64,000 nucleotides of DNA from Actinocrinis sp035653575 (GCF_035653575.1 NZ_DASRBQ010000078.1:1-64000); one strand, 5' to 3'. Positions 53,879 to 63,790 are shown, counted from the first letter of the stretch. The notes: generated by a model from the sequence alone, not told the origin. Numbers and translations: made by a program.

Positions 53879-54636
53879 GCGCGCACCACCCGCACGCCGC
53901 ACTGCTCGAACTCGCCGGCCGTCTCGTCGTCCAGCCCCGAGTCGGTGATCAGCGCGTCGAGGTCGGCCAGGCCGGCGAACCTGGCCAGGCAGTCGTTGCC
54001 GAACTTGGTGTGGTCGGCGAGCAGCACGGTGCGCCGCGCCGCGCCGATCATCGCGCGCTTGACCGCGGCCTCGGCCAGGTCCGGGGTGGTCAGGCCGTGC
54101 GCCGTGGAGACCCCGTTGGTGGCCATGAACGCCACGTCCACGCACAGCTGCGAGAGCGGCGCGAGCGACCAGTCGTCGACGGTGGCGAGCGTGCGCCCGC
54201 GCACCCGGCCGCCGAGCAGCAGGACGGTGAGGTTGGCCCGGGTGGCCAGGCTGGTGGCCAGCGCTGGGGAGTTGACCACGACGGTCAGCTCCCGGTCGGC
54301 CGGCAGCGCCTCGACCAGGCGTCCCGTGGTGGTGCCCGCGTCGATGATGACCGAGCCCTCCTGCGGCAGTTCGGCCAGCGCGGCCTTCGCGATGCGCTCC
54401 TTCTCCGCCGTCATCACCGCGTCGCGGGTGGCGACCGCGGGCTCGAAGCCCAGGCGCTCGACGGGGATCGCCCCGCCGTGCACCCGGCGCACCACTCCGG
54501 CGCGCTCGAGCACGGTCAGATCGCGCCGCACCGTCTCAGTGGTCACCGCGAGCTCGTTGGCCAGCCCGACGACGTCGACCCGGCCGTGGGCGCGGGCCTT
54601 CGCCAGGATGGCCTGCTGGCGCTCCTCGGCGTACAT
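53875..54636 (-). CDS. DeoR-family transcriptional regulator of the PTS operon
   Basis: 253 residues. The N-terminal helix-turn-helix (ERQQAILAKARAHGRVDVVG then LAVTTETVRRDLTVLE) and the DeoR sugar-phosphate sensor domain (VIIDAGTTTGRLVEAL; VAFMATNGVS; ADHTKFG) are complete. It is the first gene of the operon and probably represses it until a sugar phosphate binds. A strong promoter with overlapping direct repeats lies directly upstream. The start is ATG 54636; the ribosome-binding site GGTGA is about ten bases upstream. Confidence 0.93.
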   Translation of the reverse strand: MYAEERQQAILAKARAHGRVDVVGLANELAVTTETVRRDLTVLERAGVVRRVHGGAIPVERLGFEPAVATRDAVMTAEKERIAKAALAELPQEGSVIIDAGTTTGRLVEALPADRELTVVVNSPALATSLATRANLTVLLLGGRVRGRTLATVDDWSLAPLSQLCVDVAFMATNGVSTAHGLTTPDLAEAAVKRAMIGAARRTVLLADHTKFGNDCLARFAGLADLDALITDSGLDDETAGEFEQCGVRVVRA

Positions 54637-54656
54637 GATGTTGGTTCACCGCCAAT

Positions 54657-54702
54657 CAATGTTGTCTTTGCATTGTTTACACCCGAGTCTGTGGTCCGTC
54701 AA
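54657..54702 (-). promoter_or_regulatory. Promoter and direct-repeat operator of the PTS operon
   Basis: On the minus strand TTGACG (54702-54697), 17 bases, TAAACA (54679-54674). On the plus strand two related direct repeats, CAATGTTGT (54657-54665) and CATTGTTTA (54671-54679), overlap the -10 box and start site; DeoR proteins commonly bind direct repeats. Transcription would start near 54667, about 30 bases before the DeoR ATG. Confidence 0.7.
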
Positions 54703-54771
54703 TGGCTGGTCTCGCGAGTGAGCTGGAAGGCTGCGCGAACCAAAAACAACACAAACGAAGAATCCGACACG

Positions 54772-54810
54772 GCGGCGGGCGGGAGACTGGACCAGTCTCC
54801 CGCCCGCCGC
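54772..54810 (-). terminator. Strong hairpin terminator of the ALDH-DUF779 operon
   Basis: A 17-bp perfect stem (54772-54788 with 54794-54810) around GGACC; the centre can pair further. It lies 20 bases after the DUF779 stop on the minus strand and is followed there by T-rich sequence (GTTTGTGTTGTTTTTGG). Confidence 0.9.
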
Positions 54811-54830
54811 GCGTATGCCTGAGCGCGCCT

Positions 54831-55244
54831 TCAGCGCCCTGTCTTGTTGAGTACCTCGTCCTCCTCGTCGGTCAGCAGCCGCGAGCGGGTCAGGAATCGA
54901 ACTCCCTCCGGTGCCTCCAGCGAGAATCCGCTGCCTCGACCAGGGACGACGTCGACCGTCAGGTGCGTATGCCGCCACAACTCGAACTGCGCGGCCGACA
55001 TCCAGAAGCCGATCGGTTCAGGCACGCCCTCGACCTGCAACTCGGCGAGCAACGCATCCGAGGCTCCGGTACGGAACTGGCCTTGCGGAAAACACATCGG
55101 GGAACTGCCGTCGCAGCAGCCCCCGGACTGGTGGAACATCAGCGGACCGTGGGCCGCGCGCAGATCCCGCAGGATCCGCGCGGCGGCCTCGGTCACATCC
55201 ACCCGCGCATAGGCGGGCTCACTCGATGGCCGAGTCGGATTCAC
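54831..55244 (-). CDS. DUF779 family protein
   Basis: 137 residues with the family motif MFHQSGGCCDGSSPMC, a cysteine cluster that could bind metal or be redox-active, and GFWMSAAQFELWRHTHLTVDVV. The gene starts (GTG) ten bases after the aldehyde dehydrogenase stop. This neighbour relation is widespread, so DUF779 probably assists or protects that enzyme; the biochemical role is unproven. Confidence 0.9.
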   Translation of the reverse strand: MNPTRPSSEPAYARVDVTEAAARILRDLRAAHGPLMFHQSGGCCDGSSPMCFPQGQFRTGASDALLAELQVEGVPEPIGFWMSAAQFELWRHTHLTVDVVPGRGSGFSLEAPEGVRFLTRSRLLTDEEDEVLNKTGR

Positions 55245-55254
55245 AGCGCGCGGC

Positions 55255-56778
<1,524 letters not shown>

Positions 56779-56853
56779 TGCACTGCCTTCCGCACCTTCG
56801 CCGCCCGCTCCCGCGCGGGCGAACACATGTCGGCACGTTAAGTTCGGCTACGT

Positions 56854-56868
56854 TGCAACCACGTTGCA
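56854..56868. promoter_or_regulatory. Dyad TGCAAC-CAC-GTTGCA upstream of the ALDH gene
   Basis: A perfect 6-bp inverted repeat with a 3-base centre, also readable as two ACGTTGCA direct repeats 11 bases apart. It is 76 bases before the ALDH ATG and is the best operator candidate for the adjacent GAF-domain regulator. Confidence 0.55.
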
Positions 56869-56913
56869 TGCTGCGGCCGGCTTCTGCGCTCGGTCGCGCA
56901 GCCGACGGATGCG

Positions 56914-58221
56914 TTACCAGGGGTCGTTGCCGCTCCTGGGTAGCACCGGCAGTCCGTACTCACGTCGCAGCTGCCCGACCCGTACGGCCGCCATCGCGCG
57001 TCGCGGCGAGGATTCGGGCAGCGAAGCCAGCAGCGCTTCCCAGGCCTGAAGGTCGTCGTCGCCCCAGGCGGTTCGGGTCCACGTGTCGAGCAGGCCGGGA
57101 TCGCGGCGGGTCAGCAGCGCGGCGCGCAGTTGGTTGGCAAGACGGTCACGCATCCGCGCGACGCCGGGTGCGTCCGATTCGGGCAGCAACGGACCGCGAT
57201 ACGCACGTGCGGCTTCCGAGACCGCGCCGAGCTCCAGCGCTTGGGCCACCTCGAGGAAGTCTGCTTCGACCGGGACGCGCAGCCGGTACGGCCGCGAGTC
57301 GAGCAGCTTTGGGCCGAGCAGGTGCCGAAGCCGCGACAGTTCGGCCCGCAGCGTGACCGGATTGACCGTGCGCTCGCCGTACAGCTCCAGGCAGAGCTGA
57401 TCGCCCGTCAGCCCGTCGCCGTGGCGGGCCAGCAGCACGACGATCTCGCTGTGCCTGCGGCCGAGCCGCAGCGACTGCGGACCGACGGTCAACAGCGCCT
57501 CGTCCCGGCCGAGCGCCTGAAGCACCGCGGGCACGGCAGTCCCGAGCACCGGACTCAGCGGCGGCAGCGAGCCGGCCAGGTGCGCTTCCGCGGCGCGGGC
57601 CGTGGCCTGCACCAACGCGAGGCTCTGCGGGCTGGCCAGATGATCGCCGCCGGTGATGTCCACCGCGCCGAGCAGCACGCCGGTGCGCGGGTCGTGGATC
57701 GGCGCCGCCGCGCAGGTCCACGGCTGAACCAGGCTGCTGTAATGCTCGGCGGCGAAGATCTGCACCGCGTGGTCGACGGCGGTCGCGACGCCGGGGGCGT
57801 TGGTCCCGGCGTGCCCCTCGTCCCAGCTGGCACCGGGCACGAAGTTCATCGCCTCGGCCTTGCGCAGCACCCCGGCGTGCCCTTCCACCCACAGCAGCCG
57901 GCCGACGGCGTCGCAGACCGCGAGGACGTGCTCGCCGTCGTCGGCGACCGCGCCCAGCAGGTCGCGCAGCAACGGCATCACCGTGGCCAGGGGATGCGAA
58001 CGGCGGTACTCCTCCAGCGCCTCGTCCACCAGATCGACGGGAGCGAGGGCGTCCGGCGCCACCTGCGCGCCGGCCGATCTGCGCCAGGAATCGGCGACCA
58101 CGGGGCGTACCGGCCCCGCGATCGACGAGCCCGTCACGAACGCCTCGTGCGCTCTGCGCAGCTGCCCGGCCCGCCGTCGCGGGTCGGCGCCGATCTCCAA
58201 TGCCAGCCAGGGATTGCCCAC
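56914..58221 (-). CDS. GAF-domain transcriptional regulator (AcoR-like sensor, winged-helix output)
   Basis: 435 residues. The N-terminal half (PVVADSWRRSAG, then a GAF domain with FVPGASWDEGHAGTNAPGVA and HYSSLVQPWTCAAAPIHDP) is the sensor found in AcoR/DhaR activators. The usual sigma-54 AAA+ domain is absent; instead the C-terminal half has a winged helix of the OmpR/SARP kind (LRLGRRHSEIVVLLARHGDG...VTLRAELSRLRHLLG). This actinobacterial variant is regularly found beside ALDH genes and likely activates them in response to aldehyde or alcohol. The GTG start follows GGAGGAG by seven bases. Confidence 0.87.
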   Translation of the reverse strand: MGNPWLALEIGADPRRRAGQLRRAHEAFVTGSSIAGPVRPVVADSWRRSAGAQVAPDALAPVDLVDEALEEYRRSHPLATVMPLLRDLLGAVADDGEHVLAVCDAVGRLLWVEGHAGVLRKAEAMNFVPGASWDEGHAGTNAPGVATAVDHAVQIFAAEHYSSLVQPWTCAAAPIHDPRTGVLLGAVDITGGDHLASPQSLALVQATARAAEAHLAGSLPPLSPVLGTAVPAVLQALGRDEALLTVGPQSLRLGRRHSEIVVLLARHGDGLTGDQLCLELYGERTVNPVTLRAELSRLRHLLGPKLLDSRPYRLRVPVEADFLEVAQALELGAVSEAARAYRGPLLPESDAPGVARMRDRLANQLRAALLTRRDPGLLDTWTRTAWGDDDLQAWEALLASLPESSPRRAMAAVRVGQLRREYGLPVLPRSGNDPW

Positions 58222-58392
58222 CAGCGCTCCTCCATGGCGAGGGCCGTTCCCGACGCCATCGTCACCTATCCTGCACGGTAAGGCAACGGAGCGTGCTGGA
58301 GTTGAGCAGACTGGTGCCGCGATTCACTCTTGCGGGATAAGGGAATACGGCGCACTCGGTTATACGTGCACTGACTCGTCCGCCCATGGACG

Positions 58393-58821
58393 TCAATGGA
58401 AGCGTTCGACGAAGCGGCGTTGCCAGGGCGTTTCCACGGCGCGTCGCGCATAACATTCGCGCACGTATGCGATTGCGTCGCGCGGCGCGAGGCCGTCGAG
58501 CACGGCCAGGCACGAAAGCGCAGTACCGGTGCGGCCGATGCCGCCCCCGCACGCGATCTCGACTCGCTCGGTGGCTGCCCGGGCCCACGCGTCGTGCAGC
58601 GCGTCCACGGCAGCCGAAGGCTCAGCCGGCAGCCGGAAGTCCGGCCACCGCAGCCAGCGTGACTCCCAGGGAACAGCGGGCGGTTCCTTGCCGAGCAGAT
58701 ACAACGCGAAGGTCGGCTCCTGGCCGTCCGGAAGCGCCCTGCGCAGGCCACGGCCCCGGACGCGCCGGCCGGAAGGCAGGGTCAGCAGCCCCGCGGTCCC
58801 CGGCTCCCACACGGCGGTCAT
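58393..58821 (-). CDS. Protein-tyrosine/dual-specificity phosphatase-like protein
   Basis: 142 residues. The active-site loop is IACGGGIGRTGTAL, matching C-x5-R-T with an Ala where most enzymes have His before the Cys. The preceding WPDFRLPAEPSAAVDAL supplies the general-acid Asp loop (W-P-D). ATG 58821 (MTAVWEPG) is chosen over 58899 because the longer form would overlap the divergent sigma gene and add residues of no recognisable fold. The substrate is unknown. Confidence 0.8.
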   Translation of the reverse strand: MTAVWEPGTAGLLTLPSGRRVRGRGLRRALPDGQEPTFALYLLGKEPPAVPWESRWLRWPDFRLPAEPSAAVDALHDAWARAATERVEIACGGGIGRTGTALSCLAVLDGLAPRDAIAYVRECYARRAVETPWQRRFVERFH

Positions 58822-58872
58822 CGGGCGAGCGTAACCGACCCGCTTCGGCCTGCCTCTGTCGGCGCCGCCGCC

Positions 58873-58878
58873 TACGAT
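58873..58878 (+). promoter_or_regulatory. -10 box for a leaderless sigma-factor transcript
   Basis: TACGAT lies seven bases before ATG 58886, which has no Shine-Dalgarno sequence. Transcription would therefore start at the A of the ATG. The -35 region (TGCCTC, 16-base spacing) is weak. Confidence 0.45.
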
Positions 58879-58885
58879 CGCTCTT

Positions 58886-59878
58886 ATGTCCGCTATCACC
58901 GCCGCTGTCGCAGTCGAGGGGTTCGAGCCGGAGCAGCTCGAACTGCACCGCCGCGAGCTGACCGGGTACTGCTACCGCATGCTCGGCTCGTTCGCCGAGG
59001 CGGAGGATGCGGTCCAGGAGACGCTGATCCGCGCGTGGAAGGCGCAGGGCGGCTTCGAGGGCCGCTCCTCGTTGCGGACCTGGCTGCACCGGGTGGCCAC
59101 CAACGTGTGCCTGGACATGCTGCGCGGGCGCAAGCGGCGCGCGCTGCCGATGGGCCTGGTCCCGTCGACCACCGCCGCGGAGGTGATGCGGACCGGTGAC
59201 ATCGGCCCGGAGATCGGCGAGGGCAGCTGGGTGCTGCCGGTGCCCGATTCCCGAGTCCTGCCCGAGCACGCGGATCCGGCGCAGCTGACCGCGCAGCGCG
59301 ACAGCGTCCGGCTGGCGTTCATAGCCGCGCTGCAGCACCTGCCGCCGCGCCAGCGTTCGGTACTGCTTTTGCGCGAGGTGCTCGACTGGTCCGCGGCCGA
59401 GGTCGCCGATCTGCTCGACAGCAGCGTCGCCGCGGTGAACAGCGCGCTGCAACGGGCCCGGGCCACCCTCGCCGCGCAGCCACTCGACGCTTCGACGGCC
59501 GAGGACCCGGCGCAGCGCGACCTGCTCGCCGAGTTCGTGGACGCCTTCGAACGCTACGACGTCGGCCGGCTCACCACGCTGCTGCACGACGACGCGGTGC
59601 AGGCGATGCCGCCCTACGAGCTCTGGCTGTGCGGTGCGGCGGAGATCGGCCGCTGGATGCTCGGTCCCGGCGCGGAATGCCGCGGCTCGCGGCTGCTGCC
59701 GGCCGGCACCGCGAACGGCGCGGTCGCGTTCGGGCAGTACCGCAGCGACGGGCACGGCGGCTTCACGCCGTTCGCGCTCCAGCTCATTCGCGTCGACGGC
59801 GACCGGATCGCCGAGATCCACAGCTTCCTCATGCCCGAGCTGCTGTTCCCGCTCTTCGGCCTGTCCTTGACCCTCTGA
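58886..59878 (+). CDS. ECF sigma factor with C-terminal NTF2/SnoaL-like domain (SigG type)
   Basis: 330 residues. Sigma region 2 (about 20-90; SFAEAEDAVQETLIRAWKA, RTWLHRVATNVCLDMLRG) and region 4 (about 145-205; LPPRQRSVLLLREVLDWSAA then VAAVNSALQRARATL) are followed by a fused NTF2-like fold (about 215-330; FVDAFERYDVGRLTTLLHDD, IRVDGDRIAEIHSFL). This SigG/TIGR02960-like group usually lacks an anti-sigma gene; the fused domain may bind a ligand and control activity. It is divergent from the phosphatase-like gene, and the DUF899 gene 119 bases downstream may be a target. Confidence 0.92.
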   Translation: MSAITAAVAVEGFEPEQLELHRRELTGYCYRMLGSFAEAEDAVQETLIRAWKAQGGFEGRSSLRTWLHRVATNVCLDMLRGRKRRALPMGLVPSTTAAEVMRTGDIGPEIGEGSWVLPVPDSRVLPEHADPAQLTAQRDSVRLAFIAALQHLPPRQRSVLLLREVLDWSAAEVADLLDSSVAAVNSALQRARATLAAQPLDASTAEDPAQRDLLAEFVDAFERYDVGRLTTLLHDDAVQAMPPYELWLCGAAEIGRWMLGPGAECRGSRLLPAGTANGAVAFGQYRSDGHGGFTPFALQLIRVDGDRIAEIHSFLMPELLFPLFGLSLTL

Positions 59879-59879
59879 C

Positions 59880-59908
59880 CGCCCTTCGAACCGATCGCCC
59901 TTCGAACC
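59880..59908 (+). repeat. Direct repeat of 13 bp after the sigma gene
   Basis: CGCCCTTCGAACC occurs at 59880-59892 and 59896-59908 (16-base period), beginning two bases after the sigma stop. The rest of the gap to 59997 shows only the AAGGGG ribosome-binding region of the next gene. Confidence 0.85.
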
Positions 59909-59997
59909 CATTGGCGCCGCGGCGATGAGTTTCGCCGAACCGGATCGTCCAAGCCGGTGAAAGCGAACCATCGCACCGGAACCGAAGGGGACCGAAG

Positions 59998-60738
59998 ATG
60001 AGCCTTCCGCAGGTCGTCTCGCGCGAGGAGTGGACCGAGGCCCGCAAGCAGCTGCTGCTGCGGGAGAAGGAGCTGACCCGGGCGCGCGACGCGCTCAACG
60101 CCGACCGCCGGCGGCTGCCGATGGTCCGGATCGACAAGCCGTACACCTTCCAGGGCCCGGACGGGCCGGCCTCGCTGGCCGACCTGTTCGAGGGCCGCCG
60201 CCAGCTGGTGGTGCAGCACGTGATGTTCGATCCGGACTGGGACGGAGCCTGCAAGGGCTGCACTGCGGGGGTCGACGAGCTGTCGCCCGGCCTGCTGGCG
60301 CACCTGCACTCGCGCGACACCACGTACGCGCTGGTCTCCCGCGCGCCGCTGGAGAAGCTCCAGGCGTACGCCGCGAGCCGGGGCTGGACGCTGCCCTGGT
60401 ACTCCTCCTTCGGCAGCGACTTCAACTACGACTTCCACGTCACCCTGGACCGCTCGGTCGCCCCGGTCGAGTTCAACTACCGCGACGAGCACGAGCTGGC
60501 CGGGGCCGGGCTGACCTGGATCCTGGAGGGCACGTCGGAGCAGCCCGGCATGAGCTGCTTCCTGCGCGACGGCGACCAGGTCTTCCACACCTACTCGACC
60601 TTCGCCCGCGGCACCGAGCAGCTCGGCGGCTCGTACGCGGTGCTGGACATGACCGCGCTCGGCCGCCAGGAGGCCTGGGAGGAACCCAAGGGCCGGGTCG
60701 AGAAGCCGCACGGCGCCGACCCCAGCTTCTCCGACTGA
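59998..60738 (+). CDS. DUF899 (thioredoxin-like) family protein
   Basis: 246 residues with the DUF899 pattern: VSREEWTEARKQLLLREKELTRARDAL, VQHVMFDPDWDGACKGCTAGVDEL (the C-x2-C redox-type pair) and SRAPLEKLQAYAASRGW. The fold is thioredoxin-like with CKGC as the candidate active site, but the reaction is not established. AAGGGGACC lies before ATG 59998. It follows the SigG-like sigma gene in the same direction. Confidence 0.9.
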   Translation: MSLPQVVSREEWTEARKQLLLREKELTRARDALNADRRRLPMVRIDKPYTFQGPDGPASLADLFEGRRQLVVQHVMFDPDWDGACKGCTAGVDELSPGLLAHLHSRDTTYALVSRAPLEKLQAYAASRGWTLPWYSSFGSDFNYDFHVTLDRSVAPVEFNYRDEHELAGAGLTWILEGTSEQPGMSCFLRDGDQVFHTYSTFARGTEQLGGSYAVLDMTALGRQEAWEEPKGRVEKPHGADPSFSD

Positions 60739-60813
60739 TCCCTCGCCCCGACCGCAACCGCAGGGCAGGGGCAAAGCGCACGGGGGACATGCAACGGGGG
60801 TACGGAGGCGACT

Positions 60814-61434
60814 ATGACCGGTACGGCCGTGAGCTGGGGGCTCGGTGCGGCCCTGGCCATAGTCGCCTCCGTCGCGGTCTGGCGGCTCACCCGGCCGCCG
60901 GCGCGCCCGGCCGCGGCGCGTCAGCGTACGGATTCGACCCTGCATCTGTTCATGGCGCTGGGCATGGCGGCCATGCTGCTGCCGCACGGCGAGCCGATGG
61001 CGATGAAGATCCCGGTGGCGCCGGCGATCGGTTTCGGTGCCGCGGCAGTCGTGCTGATCGCGCGAGGCCGGCTGCATCACGCGGTGATGGCTGGAATCAT
61101 GACGCTGATGATGCATGGCGAACGGACGCCAGTGTCCATCAACGCGTCGTCTATCGACGCGTCACCAGCCCACACAATGCCAACCGGCGGGCCCATGCAC
61201 GCCGGGACGATGCGGATGGCGATGTCGTCCGCTGGGTCCGGTGCCTCGCTGCTCCTGATCGCCGCATTCTGCTACGCGGCCGCATCGGCGTGCGTATTCG
61301 TGTGTCGGATGTCGGCCTTCGCGGGCTACGGCAAGTCCGACTCCTCGCGTCGATGCGCCGCCGATCCGCTCGGCCGCGGCTGCGAGATCACGATGCTGAT
61401 CAGCACCGCGGTCATGCTGCTGCCCATGATCTGA
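60814..61434 (+). CDS. DUF5134 family integral membrane protein
   Basis: 206 residues with about five hydrophobic helices and many methionines and histidines (LHLFMALGMAAMLLPHGE, HHAVMAGIMTLMMHGE, MRMAMSSAGSG). The GMAAMLLPHG motif is typical of actinobacterial DUF5134 proteins, often found near copper or cytochrome functions. The Met/His content suggests metal contact, but that is inference. GGAGG lies five bases before ATG 60814. It is convergent with the YccF gene. Confidence 0.82.
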   Translation: MTGTAVSWGLGAALAIVASVAVWRLTRPPARPAAARQRTDSTLHLFMALGMAAMLLPHGEPMAMKIPVAPAIGFGAAAVVLIARGRLHHAVMAGIMTLMMHGERTPVSINASSIDASPAHTMPTGGPMHAGTMRMAMSSAGSGASLLLIAAFCYAAASACVFVCRMSAFAGYGKSDSSRRCAADPLGRGCEITMLISTAVMLLPMI

Positions 61435-61446
61435 ACGACCGCGCCG

Positions 61447-61474
61447 GTCAGATCGAGCCCAGTCAGATCGAGCC
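61447..61474. repeat. 15-bp duplication at the yccF stop codon
   Basis: GTCAGATCGAGCC occurs at 61447-61459 and 61462-61474. On the minus strand this repeats GGC-TCG-ATC-TGA, giving a second in-frame G-S-I-stop after the first. Confidence 0.85.
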
Positions 61475-61852
61475 GGGCGTGCCGCTGGGCACGATCTGCA
61501 CGCCCAGCGGGACCAGCGAGATCGGGATCAGCTTGAAGTTGGCCAGGCCGAGCGGGATGCCGATGACCGTCAGGCACAGCACCGCCCCGGTGACCAGGTG
61601 CCCGATCGCCAGCCACCAGCCGAACAGCAGGATCCAGAGCACGTTGCCGATCACCGAGGCCACTCCCGCCGTCTGGCGCGGCAGGATCGAGCGGCCGAAG
61701 GGCCACAGCGCGTAGTTGGCGATACGGAACGCGGCGAACCCGAACGGAATCGTGATGATCAGGACGAAGCACAGCAATCCGGCCAGCGCATAACCGATCG
61801 CCAGCCACAGTCCGCACAGCACGAACCAGATGACGTTCAGGATGAGTCTCAT
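61463..61852 (-). CDS. YccF family membrane protein
   Basis: 129 residues with the two YccF repeats, each a pair of helices: NVIWFVLCGLWLAIGYALAG with TIPFGFAAFRIANYALWPFG, and NVLWILLFGWWLAIGHLVTG with TIGIPLGLANFKLIPISL. The family occurs across bacteria and has no assigned activity. ATG 61852 lacks a good ribosome-binding site. Its stop region is duplicated. Confidence 0.92.
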   Translation of the reverse strand: MRLILNVIWFVLCGLWLAIGYALAGLLCFVLIITIPFGFAAFRIANYALWPFGRSILPRQTAGVASVIGNVLWILLFGWWLAIGHLVTGAVLCLTVIGIPLGLANFKLIPISLVPLGVQIVPSGTPGSI

Positions 61853-62302
61853 ACTTACAAGCTCACCGCATCGCGCCGTTCAATGCACCTGCGCCGGACG
61901 CCCGCGGTCGGGGCGCCCGGTCCGCGCCGCGAAAGTTACGGCTTCCGGCTGCGGCCATCGATCCGACGTTCGACACACGTCGCGGCGTTGCCCGGCGTCG
62001 CGCCGAAACGCCGACGCGCCGTGAGGCACGTGCAAGTTTCAGGGTCGGGGGTTGTCAACTTCCTGCACCCCGAAGCCGGCGCCGCGCCGCACCGGCGAGT
62101 AAAGCCGCTGCTGAACGTCCGGTTTGCCGGGCAAGGCACCGGCCGGAGCCGCTCGGTCTCGCGCGGGTTTGGTTACCCGGCATTTACCAGCACCGCCGCG
62201 CCCCGCTAGTTTTCCGGCGCGCCGGGACCCGCGGGCGGCCCGGCGATCCGCGCGGCCCGCACCGGCGCAGGCCGCCGCTCACCGGGAAGGGATTGCTTCG
62301 GG
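61853..62302. other. Long divergent intergenic region before the GH6-CBM2 gene
   Basis: 450 bases with no open frame I can support. CGAAAGTTACG near 61929 is one base from the CGAAA-N-TTTCG box. CGGCGTT (61983-61989) pairs with AACGCCG (62007-62013). TTGCC-G-GGCAA (62124-62134) is a palindrome. No -35/-10 pair is convincing, and no GAGCGCTC box is present. Confidence 0.5.
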
Positions 62303-63790
62303 ATGCGCGTACCAGACCTCTTCGATCGGAGGGGCGCCTCGGCGCGCCCCGATCCCGCCCGCAGGCGCCGAGGCGCCGTCGCCGTCGGCGCGTCCGCCGT
62401 GGCCATGCTGACGCTCGCCGCCGTCACCCAGCTGACCGGGGTCGCCGCCGCCGGCAGCATCGCGAGCGGCACGCAGTTCTACGTCTACCCGAACTCGGCC
62501 GTGATGAAGTGGGACGCCGCGAACCCCGGCGACTCGCGCGAGCCGGCCATCGCCTCCCAGATCGCCTCGCAGCCGCAGGGCATCTGGTTCGCCAACTACA
62601 ATCCGTCCACGGTGCAGTCCGACGCCTCGGCGATCACCAGCGCGGCCGCCGCCGCGGGCAAGACCCCGGTGCTGGTGATGTACAACATCCCGAACCGCGA
62701 CTGCGGCGGCGCCTCGACGGGCGGCGCGCCCGACACCGCCAGCTACAAGAGCTACGTGCAGAGCTTCGCCAACGGACTGGGCACGCACCAGGTCATCGTG
62801 ATCCTGGAACCGGACTCGCTCGCCCTGCAGACCTGCCTGTCCTCGTCGCAGGCCGCGGACCGCGACGCGGCCCTCGCCTTCGCCGGCCAGGCGATCCACG
62901 CCGCGGACCCGGCCGCCAAGGTCTACATGGACGCCGGGCACTCGAGCTGGAACTCGCCCTCGGCGCAAGCCGCGGCACTCAACGCGGCGAGCGTGAAGAC
63001 CAGCGCCGACGGCATCTTCTCCAACGTCTCGAACTTCATGAACACCTCGGACGAGGTGAACTACGACAAGCAGGTGCTCTCCGCGCTCGGCAACCCGTCG
63101 AACCTGCACATCGTGGTGGACACCAGCCGCAACGGCAACGGTCCCGCGCCCGGCAACCCGTGGTGCGACCCGAGCGGCCGCGCGCTGGGCCAGCCGCCGA
63201 CCGCCAACACCGGCGACCCGGCGGTGGACGCCTACCTGTGGGTCAAGCCTCCGGGCGAATCGGACGGCTGCGCCGACGCCGCGGGCACCTTCGACCCCGC
63301 GCTGGCGTACGCGCTGATCGTCAACGGGCCTACGCGCAGCTCCTCGCCGACGCCGTCTGCGACCAGCGCCAGCCCGTCCGCCTCGCCGAGCAATTCGCCG
63401 TCCGCGTCCGCCTCGCCCTCGCAGAGCCCGAGCCAGAGCCCGTCGAGTTCGCCTTCGGCCAGCGTGGGGTCGGGACCGTGCCACGTGACCTACGCGAACT
63501 CGAGCACCTGGCCGGGCGGCTTCACCGCGAGCGTCACGATCAACAACACCGGCACCGCACCGATCAACGGCTGGACGGTGACGTTCCGCTACAACGGCGA
63601 CCAGAAGGTGACCAACGCCTGGGGCGCCACCGCGTCGCAGAGCGGGGCGACCGTGACCCTCACCAACGTGTCCTATGACGGATCGATCGCTCCCGGCGGA
63701 ACGCTGACCGGGGTCGGGATGCAGGGCACGTGGACGTCGAGCAACGCGGCCCCGAGCAACTTCACGCTCAACGGAGCGGCCTGCTCCTGA
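62303..63790 (+). CDS. Secreted GH6 endoglucanase with C-terminal CBM2
   Basis: 495 residues. The signal sequence includes an Arg-rich stretch (DPARRRRGAVAVGAS) and a hydrophobic Ala/Val/Leu core ending near GVAAA. GH6 spans about 55-345: MYNIPNRDCGGAST holds the acid Asp, VIVILEPDSLALQT is the family signature, and HIVVDTSRNGNG and YLWVKPPGESDGC complete the site. The shorter loops than in the 37291 gene suggest an open cleft (endo-acting). A Ser/Pro/Ala linker leads to CBM2 (STWPGGFTASVTINN...GWTVTF). GAAGGGA lies ten bases before ATG 62303. A GNRA-looped hairpin follows. Confidence 0.95.
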   Translation: MRVPDLFDRRGASARPDPARRRRGAVAVGASAVAMLTLAAVTQLTGVAAAGSIASGTQFYVYPNSAVMKWDAANPGDSREPAIASQIASQPQGIWFANYNPSTVQSDASAITSAAAAAGKTPVLVMYNIPNRDCGGASTGGAPDTASYKSYVQSFANGLGTHQVIVILEPDSLALQTCLSSSQAADRDAALAFAGQAIHAADPAAKVYMDAGHSSWNSPSAQAAALNAASVKTSADGIFSNVSNFMNTSDEVNYDKQVLSALGNPSNLHIVVDTSRNGNGPAPGNPWCDPSGRALGQPPTANTGDPAVDAYLWVKPPGESDGCADAAGTFDPALAYALIVNGPTRSSSPTPSATSASPSASPSNSPSASASPSQSPSQSPSSSPSASVGSGPCHVTYANSSTWPGGFTASVTINNTGTAPINGWTVTFRYNGDQKVTNAWGATASQSGATVTLTNVSYDGSIAPGGTLTGVGMQGTWTSSNAAPSNFTLNGAACS

